Below are positions 16,267 to 25,627 of a stretch of 64,000 bases of DNA, piece after piece (positions within the stretch are counted from its first letter, which is position 1; every line of letters begins with the position of its first letter). Position numbers and translations under genes: made by a program. The stretch spans positions 186,001 through 250,000 of the forward strand of contig NZ_LGTQ01000012.1 in assembly GCF_001306455.1 (NCBI RefSeq), in the 5' to 3' direction. Source of the DNA: Jiulongibacter sediminis (GTDB taxonomy: Bacteria; Bacteroidota; Bacteroidia; Cytophagales; Spirosomataceae). The notes under the pieces were generated by a model. That model made no database searches. It was given only the letters and a program-made list of their open reading frames with translations, and was not told the origin of the DNA.

Positions 16267-17469
16267 ATGAGATACGACGTTATTATCATCGGCGGTGGCA
16301 TTGTAGGGTTAGCCACGGCATTGAAAATCAAAGAGCAAAAACCCAACACCCGCCTTCTGGTTCTTGAAAAAGAAGACGCTCCAGCCAAACACCAGACCGG
16401 CAATAACAGTGGTGTTATTCACTCTGGCCTCTATTATAAGCCGGGCAGTCTGAAAGCCAAAAACTGTATTGGCGGCTACCATATGTTACTCGATTTCTGT
16501 GATAAGGAAGGCATAGAGTATGATCTCTGTGGTAAAATAGTGGTGGCAACCAGAGAAGAGCAAATCCCTATTCTGGAGACACTTTATCAAAGAGGAAACG
16601 AAAATGGCTTGGAGAATCTGGAGTACCTCAATGTGGATCAAATGAGGGAAATTGAGCCCCACGTAGCCGGAATAAAAGGAATTAAAGTACCTCAAACTGG
16701 TATTATTGACTATACAGCCGTCACCAAAAAATACGCGGAGAAAGTACAGGAAATGGATGGGGAAATACGATTCAATGAACGTGTTTATTCTGTTTCTGAA
16801 GTAAACGGAGTTTCAACGGTGGTTACTTCAAAAGGCAGTTATGATACTACTTTGGTGGTCAATTGCGGAGGACTTTATTCAGATAAAGTAGCTCAAATGA
16901 CGCAGCAGGATAAAATAGATGTGAAAATAGTACCTTTCAGAGGCGAGTATTACGAACTCAAAGCTGAAAAGCAGCATTTGGTAAAACATCTCATTTACCC
17001 TGTACCAGACCCTAATTTCCCGTTTTTAGGGGTGCATTTTACCCGAATGATTAACGGAGGTGTTGAAGCCGGACCAAATGCAGTTCTGGCTTTCAGGCGT
17101 GAAGGTTATAAGAAAACAGATTTTAAGTTTTCAGAGCTTAAGGAAACACTTCTTTGGCCTGGTTTTCAAAAAGTAGCAGCAAAATATTGGCGTACCGGCT
17201 TGGGCGAATACTACCGCTCTTTTTCAAAAGCAGCCTTCACCAAAGCGTTGCAGGAACTGATTCCTGAAATAAAAGAGGATGACTTAATTCCAGGAGGTGC
17301 CGGTGTGCGGGCACAAGCCTGTGATTATTCCGGTGGTTTGCTTGACGATTTTGCTATAATAGAAAACACCCAGGCTATCAATGTCTGCAATGCTCCTTCT
17401 CCAGCGGCTACCAGTTCGTTATCCATTGGTCAGTCGGTTAGTGAAATGGTTTTAAAACGTCTAAACTGA
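16267..17469 (+). CDS. lhgO: L-2-hydroxyglutarate oxidase
   Basis: A 400-residue FAD enzyme of the DAO family. The N-terminal dinucleotide motif DVIIIGGGIVGLATAL is followed by HQTGNNSGVIHSGLYY, the hallmark of the LhgO/YgaF group, and the C-terminal region has GGAGVRAQA and SPAATSSLSIGQ. It oxidises L-2-hydroxyglutarate to 2-oxoglutarate, passing electrons to the quinone pool at the membrane. It lies 126 bp upstream of nuoLMN on the same strand but with a promoter-like element between, so linkage to complex I is not proved. Confidence 0.94.
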   Translation: MRYDVIIIGGGIVGLATALKIKEQKPNTRLLVLEKEDAPAKHQTGNNSGVIHSGLYYKPGSLKAKNCIGGYHMLLDFCDKEGIEYDLCGKIVVATREEQIPILETLYQRGNENGLENLEYLNVDQMREIEPHVAGIKGIKVPQTGIIDYTAVTKKYAEKVQEMDGEIRFNERVYSVSEVNGVSTVVTSKGSYDTTLVVNCGGLYSDKVAQMTQQDKIDVKIVPFRGEYYELKAEKQHLVKHLIYPVPDPNFPFLGVHFTRMINGGVEAGPNAVLAFRREGYKKTDFKFSELKETLLWPGFQKVAAKYWRTGLGEYYRSFSKAAFTKALQELIPEIKEDDLIPGGAGVRAQACDYSGGLLDDFAIIENTQAINVCNAPSPAATSSLSIGQSVSEMVLKRLN

Positions 17470-17533
17470 TACAGACAGAATTTGATGGCCATTTGACCTC
17501 AAAATCTGTAAATTGCCCACGAAACGAAAACAA

Positions 17534-17576
17534 TACTCTACTAAATTGGTAGAGTAATAACAAACAGCTTACTTTG
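17534..17576 (+). promoter_or_regulatory. Candidate nuoL promoter with an overlapping inverted repeat
   Basis: ATTG (17545-17548) and TTACTTTG (17569-17576) are 20 nt apart, close to the Bacteroidota -33/-7 pair with one mismatch in each. A perfect 8-bp inverted repeat, TACTCTAC (17534-17541) and GTAGAGTA (17549-17556), flanks the -33 element. No T-run follows, so an operator is more likely than a terminator. The leader would be about 13 nt. Confidence 0.5.
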
Positions 17577-17595
17577 CGTCGTCAAAAAAAGCGTT

Positions 17596-19623
17596 ATGCA
17601 GGCAGCTCAGCTCATTTTTAGTAATCTCACCGCGTACCTTCTTGGTTTTGCCTTGCTGATACTTTTCAGAAATAAGCTTAGCGAGACACTCACCAATCTC
17701 CTCAGTATTTTCATTAATCTGGCAGGTCTTATCCTCTCTATACTGCTGATTCTAGGTTTCCAAAATGATCAGGTTCTGCGTTTTGATTGGGTTAAAATGG
17801 GTCAATCGTCATTTGAAGTGAGTTTACTGGTCAACCGGCTAACCATTCTAATGTTTACATTAGTGCAATTCATAGCCTTGCTGGTACAGGTATTCTCTAC
17901 TAAATACATGAAGGGTGAGCTCCGCTTTAGTAACTATTTCAGCTATCTCAACCTTTTTGTTTTCTCCATGCTCGGGCTGGTTGTCTCAGGCAATCTCCTG
18001 TTCCTTTTTGTTTTTTGGGAGCTCGTAGGTTTCTGTTCATACCTGTTGATCGGCTTCTGGTTTGAGAAAAAGTCGGCCACAGACGCTTCATTGAAAGCTT
18101 TCCTGATGAACAGAATTGGCGATGCCGGTTTTCTTATCGGAATAGGACTAGTCTATTTCCAATTCCAAACACTTGACCTTACCGAGCTATCTGCTTTAAA
18201 TGCCACCAATAATTCGTTACTCACCATAACGGCATTGACTCTTTTTTGCGGATGCATGGGTAAGTCAGCTCAGTTTCCGCTTCAGGTTTGGTTACCTGAT
18301 GCCATGGAAGGCCCCACACCCGTTTCGGCCCTGATTCATGCGGCAACCATGGTGGCAGCTGGTATTTTTTTGTTGGCCAGAATTGATTTCATCATTACAC
18401 CTGATGCGGGTATTGTCATCGCTACCATTGGTGCAGTCACATCCGTTTTGGCAGCGTACTCGGCCATTTTTCAGTTTGATATTAAAAAGGTTTTAGCCTA
18501 CTCCACAGTTTCACAGTTAGGTCTTTTGGTGATGGCCATGGGAGTGGGAGCTACAAACGTGGCCATCTTTCACTTATTTACTCATGCTTTCTTTAAAGCC
18601 GGTTTATTTCTGATTGCGGGTGCTGTGATTCACCATTTTCATCATAAGCAAGATATGCGTGAGATGGGCGGACTTTTGAAATCAAAACCCTGGCTGGCTG
18701 TAGCCTACATTATTTTCGGGGCGGCTTTAGCCGGACTTCCGTTAAGCTCAGGTTTTCTTTCAAAAGACGCCGTTATTCTATCTGTATATAATTGGGCTGC
18801 CGGACAAAGCAACCCTCTGCTTATGCTGATTCCATTAATGGGAATTGTTGCCTCTGTGATGACTGCCTTTTATGTGGCTCGCCAATTTACCATGGTATTT
18901 TTAAGAGGAGACGATCAGAAAATTCAATGGAAACTTCCTGACCTTTTTGAGCTTACGCTAATTCCCTTACTGCTGGCTTCTTTCTGGTTTATGCATTCCG
19001 CCAACCCATTGAGTTTTGAGGATAGTTATTTCTCAAGCTGGTTTGCCATTGAGCATCAGCAAAATCATTGGGTGGCTTACACTTTGCTAGCCTTTGCTGT
19101 TTTGGCAATGCTGTTGGCCTATTTGAGATTCAAAAAAGAGAAAACCTTCCCCCTTTCTTTATGGCAAAAAATTGGTCTTGAACATTTTGGAATCGATCAT
19201 TTCTATGTCAAAAAAGTGGCTCCAGCTCTGGTTGGCAATCATTGTCCCGCAGATGAATTGTGCTTAGAACCGGAGTCAAAAGGCATCGCTGATGTAGTCA
19301 GTAGTTTTGATACTAAAGCTCTTGATGGCATAGTCAATGAAATAGGTGTGAGTCAAAAAAACCTTTCAAAGGGACTTCATAATTTTGATAACGGTATCGT
19401 CGATGGCTCTGTGAATCTATTGATCAAAGGAGTGATTGGTTTAGGTAAAACTGGCTCATTTATGGATACCAAACTGGTGGATGGTTTAATCAAATTCATT
19501 AGTGGCCTGGTAGAGCAAACCGGCAAACAATTACGCAAAATCCAAAGCGGACAGATACAATCATATTTGATGGTATTAATCATCATCTTTGTGGCATTAT
19601 TGATATTTTTGGCAAGTTTATGA
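17596..19623 (+). CDS. nuoL: NADH-quinone oxidoreductase subunit L
   Basis: 675 residues, about 16 transmembrane helices, the distal antiporter-like proton-pumping subunit of complex I. Family landmarks are FWELVGFCSYLLIGFW, WLPDAMEGPTPVSALIHAATMVAAG (helices 7-8 region with the key Lys/His), and the lateral helix with a terminal helix at the C-terminus. It overlaps nuoM by 4 nt (ATGA). The rest of the complex I genes (nuoA to nuoK) are not adjacent. It couples quinone reduction to proton translocation in the inner membrane. Confidence 0.96.
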   Translation: MQAAQLIFSNLTAYLLGFALLILFRNKLSETLTNLLSIFINLAGLILSILLILGFQNDQVLRFDWVKMGQSSFEVSLLVNRLTILMFTLVQFIALLVQVFSTKYMKGELRFSNYFSYLNLFVFSMLGLVVSGNLLFLFVFWELVGFCSYLLIGFWFEKKSATDASLKAFLMNRIGDAGFLIGIGLVYFQFQTLDLTELSALNATNNSLLTITALTLFCGCMGKSAQFPLQVWLPDAMEGPTPVSALIHAATMVAAGIFLLARIDFIITPDAGIVIATIGAVTSVLAAYSAIFQFDIKKVLAYSTVSQLGLLVMAMGVGATNVAIFHLFTHAFFKAGLFLIAGAVIHHFHHKQDMREMGGLLKSKPWLAVAYIIFGAALAGLPLSSGFLSKDAVILSVYNWAAGQSNPLLMLIPLMGIVASVMTAFYVARQFTMVFLRGDDQKIQWKLPDLFELTLIPLLLASFWFMHSANPLSFEDSYFSSWFAIEHQQNHWVAYTLLAFAVLAMLLAYLRFKKEKTFPLSLWQKIGLEHFGIDHFYVKKVAPALVGNHCPADELCLEPESKGIADVVSSFDTKALDGIVNEIGVSQKNLSKGLHNFDNGIVDGSVNLLIKGVIGLGKTGSFMDTKLVDGLIKFISGLVEQTGKQLRKIQSGQIQSYLMVLIIIFVALLIFLASL

Positions 19624-21194
19624 CAGACTATTTGTTATCGATTCTCATATTTCTGCCGCTTTTGGCTGGCTTTATAGTGGTTTTACTGCCCAAAAGTCTG
19701 GAGCCAAAATCCAAATTTATCGCTCTTGCAGTCTCCATTATTAATTTGCTGATCAGCATCTATCTTTTCCGTGCTTTTGACGGCAGTGCTACCGGCTATC
19801 AGTTTATGGAGCAAAAACCCTGGATCAATCTTGATCTCGGCAATTTTGGCACTTTTTCTATTCAATACCTACTGGGCGTAGACGGAATCAGCTTGCCCAT
19901 GGTGCTTCTGGCTGGCATTGTAATGCTGGCAGGAGCGGTTTCTTCCATGAGCATTGACCGAAGACCTAAAGCGTTTTATACGTTTTTTCTGCTTCTCACC
20001 AGCTCTATATTCGGTTGTTTCGTATCGCTTGACTTCTTCCTTTTCTTCCTGTTTTTTGAGTTTATGCTATTGCCAATGTACTTTCTCATTGGTATCTGGG
20101 GTGGTGAGCGGCGTGAGTATGCCGCCATGAAATTTATCATTTACACGCTGGTAGGCTCGGTATTCATCTTGGTAGTGATGCTGGCTATGGGACTATCAGT
20201 AAATGCTCCGATGAATTCTGAAACGCCAACTTTTACTTTTGATTTCAGACATTTGGCTGATGCCAAAAACTATATTTCAGGCTCTGTTCTTGATCAGTCT
20301 TCTTCCATTGAATGGCTTGGCTGGCCAGTGAGAAGTATTCTTTTCATTCTCTTGCTGGTAGGCTTCGGCATCAAATTACCTGCGGTACCATTTCACACCT
20401 GGCTACCTGACGCCCACGTAGAAGCCCCGACTTCCATTTCGGTGGTTTTGGCAGGTATTCTTTTGAAAGTGGGAGGTTACGGATTTTTGAGAATCGGAAT
20501 CGGCTTTTTCCCCGAAGAAGCTCTGAATTTTGCTCCCTGGATAGCAGGTCTGGGAGTAGTTTCCATCATTTATGGGGCTTTTAATGCCATTGCACAGGAT
20601 GATTTAAAGAAACTCATTGCCTACTCTTCGGTATCTCACATGGGCTTTGTATTCCTCGGTTTTGCCGCCTTTAATAATGAAGGTTTCAATGGTGCCATTT
20701 ACCAAATGTTTAGTCACGGTCTGCTGTCATCAATGCTTTTCCTTGTGGTGGGTGTCATTTATGATCGTACACACAATCGCTTGATCCAAAACTACCGAGG
20801 GTTGGCAGGAAAAATGCCACTCTACACCGGAGCAGTGATTATTGCCTTTTTTGGCTCGCTTGGTTTACCTGGAATTTCAGGTTTCATTGGAGAATTTTTC
20901 TCATTGCTGGGAGGTTTTAGCAGTCCGCACCTATCCAAGTGGTTTCCAAGCATAGCTGTTTTGGGAATTGTTTTATCGGCGGTCTATTTATTATGGGCTT
21001 TACAACGTATGTTTTTCGGGAATTTCTGGGTCAATCGGGACCTAAAAGATCAAATGCATGACCTGAACATCAAAGAAAGCATTCTGCTATACGGCCTTGG
21101 TGCACTAGCAATTCTTTATGGTGTATGGCCGGCACTTTTATTAGACGTTACCAATAAGAGCGTGGAGTTCTTTCTTCAATCCATAGGTCAATAA
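19620..21194 (+). CDS. nuoM: NADH-quinone oxidoreductase subunit M
   Basis: 524 residues, about 14 transmembrane helices. LFFEFMLLPMYFLIGIWGG carries the conserved helix-5 Glu, and FHTWLPDAHVEAPTSISVVL then LAGILLKVGGYGFLR is the NuoM signature with the helix-8 Lys. The start overlaps the nuoL stop (ATGA) and the stop is immediately followed by the nuoN ATG. It is a second antiporter-like proton channel of complex I. Confidence 0.97.
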   Translation: MTDYLLSILIFLPLLAGFIVVLLPKSLEPKSKFIALAVSIINLLISIYLFRAFDGSATGYQFMEQKPWINLDLGNFGTFSIQYLLGVDGISLPMVLLAGIVMLAGAVSSMSIDRRPKAFYTFFLLLTSSIFGCFVSLDFFLFFLFFEFMLLPMYFLIGIWGGERREYAAMKFIIYTLVGSVFILVVMLAMGLSVNAPMNSETPTFTFDFRHLADAKNYISGSVLDQSSSIEWLGWPVRSILFILLLVGFGIKLPAVPFHTWLPDAHVEAPTSISVVLAGILLKVGGYGFLRIGIGFFPEEALNFAPWIAGLGVVSIIYGAFNAIAQDDLKKLIAYSSVSHMGFVFLGFAAFNNEGFNGAIYQMFSHGLLSSMLFLVVGVIYDRTHNRLIQNYRGLAGKMPLYTGAVIIAFFGSLGLPGISGFIGEFFSLLGGFSSPHLSKWFPSIAVLGIVLSAVYLLWALQRMFFGNFWVNRDLKDQMHDLNIKESILLYGLGALAILYGVWPALLLDVTNKSVEFFLQSIGQ

Positions 21195-22631
21195 ATGCAG
21201 CAGCAGCTCTCACATATCCTGGAAAGCGGAAGCAAGCTTAGTGTAGAACTCCTACTTTTTGCCGGCCTCATCTCGCTTATACTTCTTATTTCATTTCTTA
21301 AAAAAAACGAAAAGGCCCGAAATGTCATCTGGCTCGTCAGCCTTATCGTGACAGTGGTTTCATTCTTTGCTCTAACACAGACTTTTGTCTCAGATGCACT
21401 TCTTTTTAATGGTCTGATACAAAACAGTAGTTTTAGCCATTTTGGTAAAAGCCTTGTTCTCATCTCTACGGCTATCATTTTGCTCCATATTAAAGTCATG
21501 AAATATGACCTTGAAGGTGAGTATTATGTTCTCATTCTGGGTATTGCGTTTAGTTTGAGTTTTCTACTGATGTCCAGTCATCTGCTCAGCATGTTTGTGG
21601 CCATGGAGGCCGTGTCTTTATCGTCTTATATGTTGGTGGCCTTCCGTCAAAAGGCTCACAACCTGGAAGCCGGCATTAAGTACCTGATTTTTGGAGCCAC
21701 CTCCACAGCTCTAATGCTTTATGGAGCATCCTTTTTGTATGGTATAACGGGCAGTCTAAGTTTTGCAGGTATTCAACAAGGGCTTACCTCTGGAACTTCT
21801 GATGGTAATATGGTGCAAATCGCTCTGCTAATGACCTTAGCCGGTCCACTATTTAAACTCTCTGCCGCACCTTTCCATATCTGGGCACCAGATGTTTACG
21901 AGGCCACACCTACCCCATTAATTTCTTATCTGGCTATTGCACCTAAAATCGGTGGTCTGTATATCGCTTTCAGATTGTTGGAAACAGTTCCTTATGATCA
22001 TACAATCATCCTTTCCATAATTATTCTACTCTCCATTCTGATTGGCAACTTCTCTGCGTTGACACAAAAGAATGCCAAGAGAATGATGGGTTACTCAGGA
22101 ATTGCACAGTCTGGCTTTCTACTGGTTGGGTTACTCGGACTTGAAATTACCGGATTGAGGGCATCAGGGTTTTATATGGCTGTGTATATCTTTATGACTT
22201 CAGGGGCCTTTTTGCTGCTGGATATGGTGGAGAAACAAACCAAAAGCTTCCAATTTTCAGACATGTCCGGGCTGAGTCAAAAGTTCGTTTTCTTTGGAAT
22301 CATAGGTCTTATTTTCATGGTCGGACTTACCGGCTTACCGCCAACGGCTGGCTTTACGGCCAAGTTTCTCGTATTCACTAATGTTTGGGAACAATACAGT
22401 GGTGGAGGGCACAAAATTCTGCTTTGGGTCCTGCTTTTCGGTCTTATCAATACGGCCATATCGATCTACTATTATTTCAAGATTCCGTATTTCATGTTCT
22501 TAAAAACCCCTCCGGAAAACAAGTCAGAAAACTCGTTGAATATGACTCAACTGAGTCTTTTGACCATACTGGCATTTGCGGTTTTAGCTCTTTTCTTTGC
22601 ACCGCAATGGGTGCAAAACCAGTTATTCTGA
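21195..22631 (+). CDS. nuoN: NADH-quinone oxidoreductase subunit N
   Basis: 478 residues, about 14 transmembrane helices. It has MFVAMEAVSLSSYMLVAF, with the helix-5 Glu, and FHIWAPDVYEATPTPLISYL followed by APKIGGLYIAFRL, the usual NuoN sequence. It starts at the base after the nuoM stop, so the three subunits are one transcript. Its 3' end overlaps the convergent membrane-protein gene by 9 nt. It is the third antiporter-like subunit of complex I. Confidence 0.96.
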   Translation: MQQQLSHILESGSKLSVELLLFAGLISLILLISFLKKNEKARNVIWLVSLIVTVVSFFALTQTFVSDALLFNGLIQNSSFSHFGKSLVLISTAIILLHIKVMKYDLEGEYYVLILGIAFSLSFLLMSSHLLSMFVAMEAVSLSSYMLVAFRQKAHNLEAGIKYLIFGATSTALMLYGASFLYGITGSLSFAGIQQGLTSGTSDGNMVQIALLMTLAGPLFKLSAAPFHIWAPDVYEATPTPLISYLAIAPKIGGLYIAFRLLETVPYDHTIILSIIILLSILIGNFSALTQKNAKRMMGYSGIAQSGFLLVGLLGLEITGLRASGFYMAVYIFMTSGAFLLLDMVEKQTKSFQFSDMSGLSQKFVFFGIIGLIFMVGLTGLPPTAGFTAKFLVFTNVWEQYSGGGHKILLWVLLFGLINTAISIYYYFKIPYFMFLKTPPENKSENSLNMTQLSLLTILAFAVLALFFAPQWVQNQLF

Positions 22632-24092
22632 TTGCTTTGCTACGTATTTAAAGAAAGAGGCGTCAGCCGGAGCGAGATATTGTTCTATAGGCCAATCATT
22701 TTCCTTAGCTGCATGAGGCATTGATTTCACATCTTCAATTTTCAAAGGATTAAAGCCCAGAATTCCTTTTGATTCTTTAAGACCCGTTATCCAATAGGTC
22801 AATGAATCTGCCGAAGAAACGGCAATCAAAAGTATGGCAATATATTTCAAATAGGATTTTGACTCCTTAATTCCACGTATAAGCCAAATCCACAACAGGA
22901 AAAGAGAAGGCATAGAAACCCGCTGCACCCAGTCGTTATATTTACCCAGTTTATAGAGAGGAAGAGCCATTAATACGAGAAGTGAAAGCCCGAACCAAAT
23001 TCGATGCTCCCTGAGAAACATTGAATTTTTGAGCAATAAATAGACAATAACAAACCAGATCAACACCTCAAAGAGTACAAACCAACTGTAGTTAAAGACG
23101 ACCTGAAGAAACTGCCCTTTTGAAGCAATGCTCCGAAAGATATTCCCCTGATCGAGCTCAGCGACTCCAACTGAAGTCACAAACCAAACCAAAAGAAAAG
23201 TGGGAATCAGGAGTAAAAAGTTGTCAATTTTAAGAAGACTTCTAAAATTCCCAATGACAGCTTTCAAAGCAAAATAAGGCAATAAGCCCACCAGAATAAA
23301 AGGCGTCCAGAACACCAATGGAAATAAATAGACCGGTGACCAACTGATCTCTTTTTGCTTAAATAAATCATAGAAAAAAACACCTGAAGCCACCCAGGCA
23401 GGCAGGGCATGCGGAGCTGCCCAGAACAAAAGGTTACTGCTTCCATGATACAGCAAATAGTCGTTCGAATTGAGTGAATTCCACCAGTAGAATTGCGGCA
23501 TTCCCTCAGAAAAACTTAAGCCATTTCTGAAAATGTAACCGGCAACATCAAAACCTCCGACAAAGATGAAAATGACAACGGCCCAGAAAGCCCTTACTCC
23601 TGTTAAAACCATAAGCCATAGTAACCCTATTATCAGAGCCAAAAAACCATATAGAAACAGGAAAATATGAATCGCTTTGTAAGATATCCAACCCACTAAA
23701 ACTGGGGCTGATATAAAGTAGCCCAGATAAGAAGAAAGGAAATAGTTTTTACCCTCAAACTGATAGCTCACCGGCCAGGCGTTTTCACTGATATCCTTGG
23801 CCAGACAATAGATTTTGTAATGATCATGTATTTTAATCCCAAAGCCTCCTACCCCCGAGTACGAGAGCCAAAGCAAAGCGAGCAGTAAGACTCCGAAAAA
23901 ATGAAACCGGTTAATCTCGAAAGCTTTCTCTTCGGTAAGACTTTGTGAATAACGAAAAGAAACATAGAAAAGAAGAAGAACTACCGGAAGCCCAATCCAG
24001 ACTTTCACCCAGGTCAAAAAGAACACGAATACCGGCAGGATCAGATAGCACAAACTGACCAGTTTAAGCAGCCTTATGTTGAGTTTTATCAT
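22623..24092 (-). CDS. Multi-spanning membrane protein, GT-C-like (tandem paralogue 1)
   Basis: 489 residues with about 12 hydrophobic segments. The region after the second helix has GVGGFGIKIHDHYK (Asp90, Lys93), AWPVSYQFEG (Trp106-Pro107) and YLGYF; the order D..K, WP, Y-x-x-Y is shared with the next gene and with many predicted GT-C glycosyltransferases. The role is probably membrane glycosyl transfer using a polyprenyl-linked sugar; no substrate can be named. Its start overlaps the preceding paralogue by 4 nt, and it ends the cluster. Confidence 0.7.
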   Translation of the reverse strand: MIKLNIRLLKLVSLCYLILPVFVFFLTWVKVWIGLPVVLLLFYVSFRYSQSLTEEKAFEINRFHFFGVLLLALLWLSYSGVGGFGIKIHDHYKIYCLAKDISENAWPVSYQFEGKNYFLSSYLGYFISAPVLVGWISYKAIHIFLFLYGFLALIIGLLWLMVLTGVRAFWAVVIFIFVGGFDVAGYIFRNGLSFSEGMPQFYWWNSLNSNDYLLYHGSSNLLFWAAPHALPAWVASGVFFYDLFKQKEISWSPVYLFPLVFWTPFILVGLLPYFALKAVIGNFRSLLKIDNFLLLIPTFLLVWFVTSVGVAELDQGNIFRSIASKGQFLQVVFNYSWFVLFEVLIWFVIVYLLLKNSMFLREHRIWFGLSLLVLMALPLYKLGKYNDWVQRVSMPSLFLLWIWLIRGIKESKSYLKYIAILLIAVSSADSLTYWITGLKESKGILGFNPLKIEDVKSMPHAAKENDWPIEQYLAPADASFFKYVAKQSE

Positions 24093-25573
24093 TGGGCTTT
24101 TTCTTTGGCCAAATATTTAAAAAAGAACGTGTCGTCAGGAGCTACAAACTGTGTTATCGGATAACCCACACAAATCTCAGGCAAAGATAAAACCTGCTGC
24201 TCTTCAGGGCTCAAAAAGTTGGGCCTGTAACCTGCATGCTTTGCAGACCCGCCAATAGCGACCAAAGAAGCTTTGCCCCCCATAATAAGGATAACAAAAA
24301 GAGCTACCTTCTTATAACCATTCCCTGAAATCAGAGCTTTGTACCCAAACAGTGCCAGCGTCAAAAGGCATCCCATTGACACCCTGGTGCACCAGTCATT
24401 CCAAAGACCGAACCGGTAAAGCGGAATAACAGAAAGCATGAAAACGACGTAGAACAGTAGTTTGAGCTCAACCTTTTCAAGTTGATTTCTCAAAATCAAA
24501 TAAACCGGAACAGCCCAAATGAAGACCTCAAAAAACAGAAAATAGAGATATATCCCCACCTGCTTCAAAATACTTACTCCTTCAGCAGACATATCGGTAA
24601 AAATGAAATTTTTCACCAATTCCTCGGATTCTATAGAAAGGAGGTATGAAGCCTGTACCAGAAAAAGAACTGGAGCTATCAGAAGGTTATTGTAATTCCA
24701 AAAGCCTGAAAACTTAAATTTCAACAAAACAAAAACCAGCAATGGAAACAGCCCGACAAGCACCATTGGCGACCACATGGCCAGAAGCGATAATACAAAA
24801 GGCAAATAGCGAATATCGTCATCGACAAAACCATCATTCAGAATCAGGCCGACACCCAAAAAAGCCGCCAAAGCATGTTGTGGGGTCCAGTAAAGCATGT
24901 CTGTCACAGACATAAAATTGAGCGGGATCGTCTCCCAACTATTCAACCAGAATAAGTAGCCGTGGTTTAGAATCTTATCCTTCAAAACCTCGAAGACACC
25001 AGTATCCTGCGACAACAATATAGAGAGTGTGGTCACACCGCCAAATACGATCAGGAAGAAAGAAAAACCAATGAGATTTCCTTTAACAAAACGATACATC
25101 CAGAAAAAACTCAACACTACTCCCAAATAGGTGTAGAAAAATAAGGCGAACTGTGCCGCTTTAAAACCCAGAAAGCCAAACAGCGTTGGCGTAGCGATAT
25201 AATAGGATAAGTAATGTGCGAGATACATTGTATTTCCATCCACATCATAATCCAGCGGCCAGCTTCTATTGGTTAGTTCTTTTACCAGAGTATTACTCTT
25301 ATAAAGGTCAGAAACCTGGTAGCCCATACCGCCTGAACCGGAGAAACTAACCCATAAAAACAGAATAAGTAGAAATCCAATAAGTTGTTTAGTTGGATAA
25401 AACTCTCTTTTCGTAAAATCGAGATCTTTGAAATGCTGATACAAACCCCATACTAGTAAAAGGCTTAGCGGTATTCCATAAACCGGGCGTACCCAACCCA
25501 GAAAAAAGGGAAAAAGCGAAAAAGAAATATAAAGAACCGTTATCACCCGTATCAGGGAAATCGGAATTCGCAT
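24089..25573 (-). CDS. Multi-spanning membrane protein, GT-C-like (tandem paralogue 2)
   Basis: 494 residues with the same layout as the downstream paralogue: GSGGMGYQVSDLYK (Asp89, Lys92), SWPLDYDVDG (Trp105-Pro106), YLSYY, and a shared C-terminal tail with APDDTFFFKYLAKE that matches APADASFFKYVAKQ in the neighbour. The pair arose by tandem duplication. Both have short outer C-terminal tails after the last helix. It follows the SDR gene by 54 nt and overlaps its paralogue by 4 nt, so the four genes are one unit. Confidence 0.7.
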   Translation of the reverse strand: MRIPISLIRVITVLYISFSLFPFFLGWVRPVYGIPLSLLLVWGLYQHFKDLDFTKREFYPTKQLIGFLLILFLWVSFSGSGGMGYQVSDLYKSNTLVKELTNRSWPLDYDVDGNTMYLAHYLSYYIATPTLFGFLGFKAAQFALFFYTYLGVVLSFFWMYRFVKGNLIGFSFFLIVFGGVTTLSILLSQDTGVFEVLKDKILNHGYLFWLNSWETIPLNFMSVTDMLYWTPQHALAAFLGVGLILNDGFVDDDIRYLPFVLSLLAMWSPMVLVGLFPLLVFVLLKFKFSGFWNYNNLLIAPVLFLVQASYLLSIESEELVKNFIFTDMSAEGVSILKQVGIYLYFLFFEVFIWAVPVYLILRNQLEKVELKLLFYVVFMLSVIPLYRFGLWNDWCTRVSMGCLLTLALFGYKALISGNGYKKVALFVILIMGGKASLVAIGGSAKHAGYRPNFLSPEEQQVLSLPEICVGYPITQFVAPDDTFFFKYLAKEKAQ

Positions 25574-25627
25574 AACAGTGAATAATTTCTGCGAATATAA
25601 TACATATCACCTCCTGAAAGCTAAACC

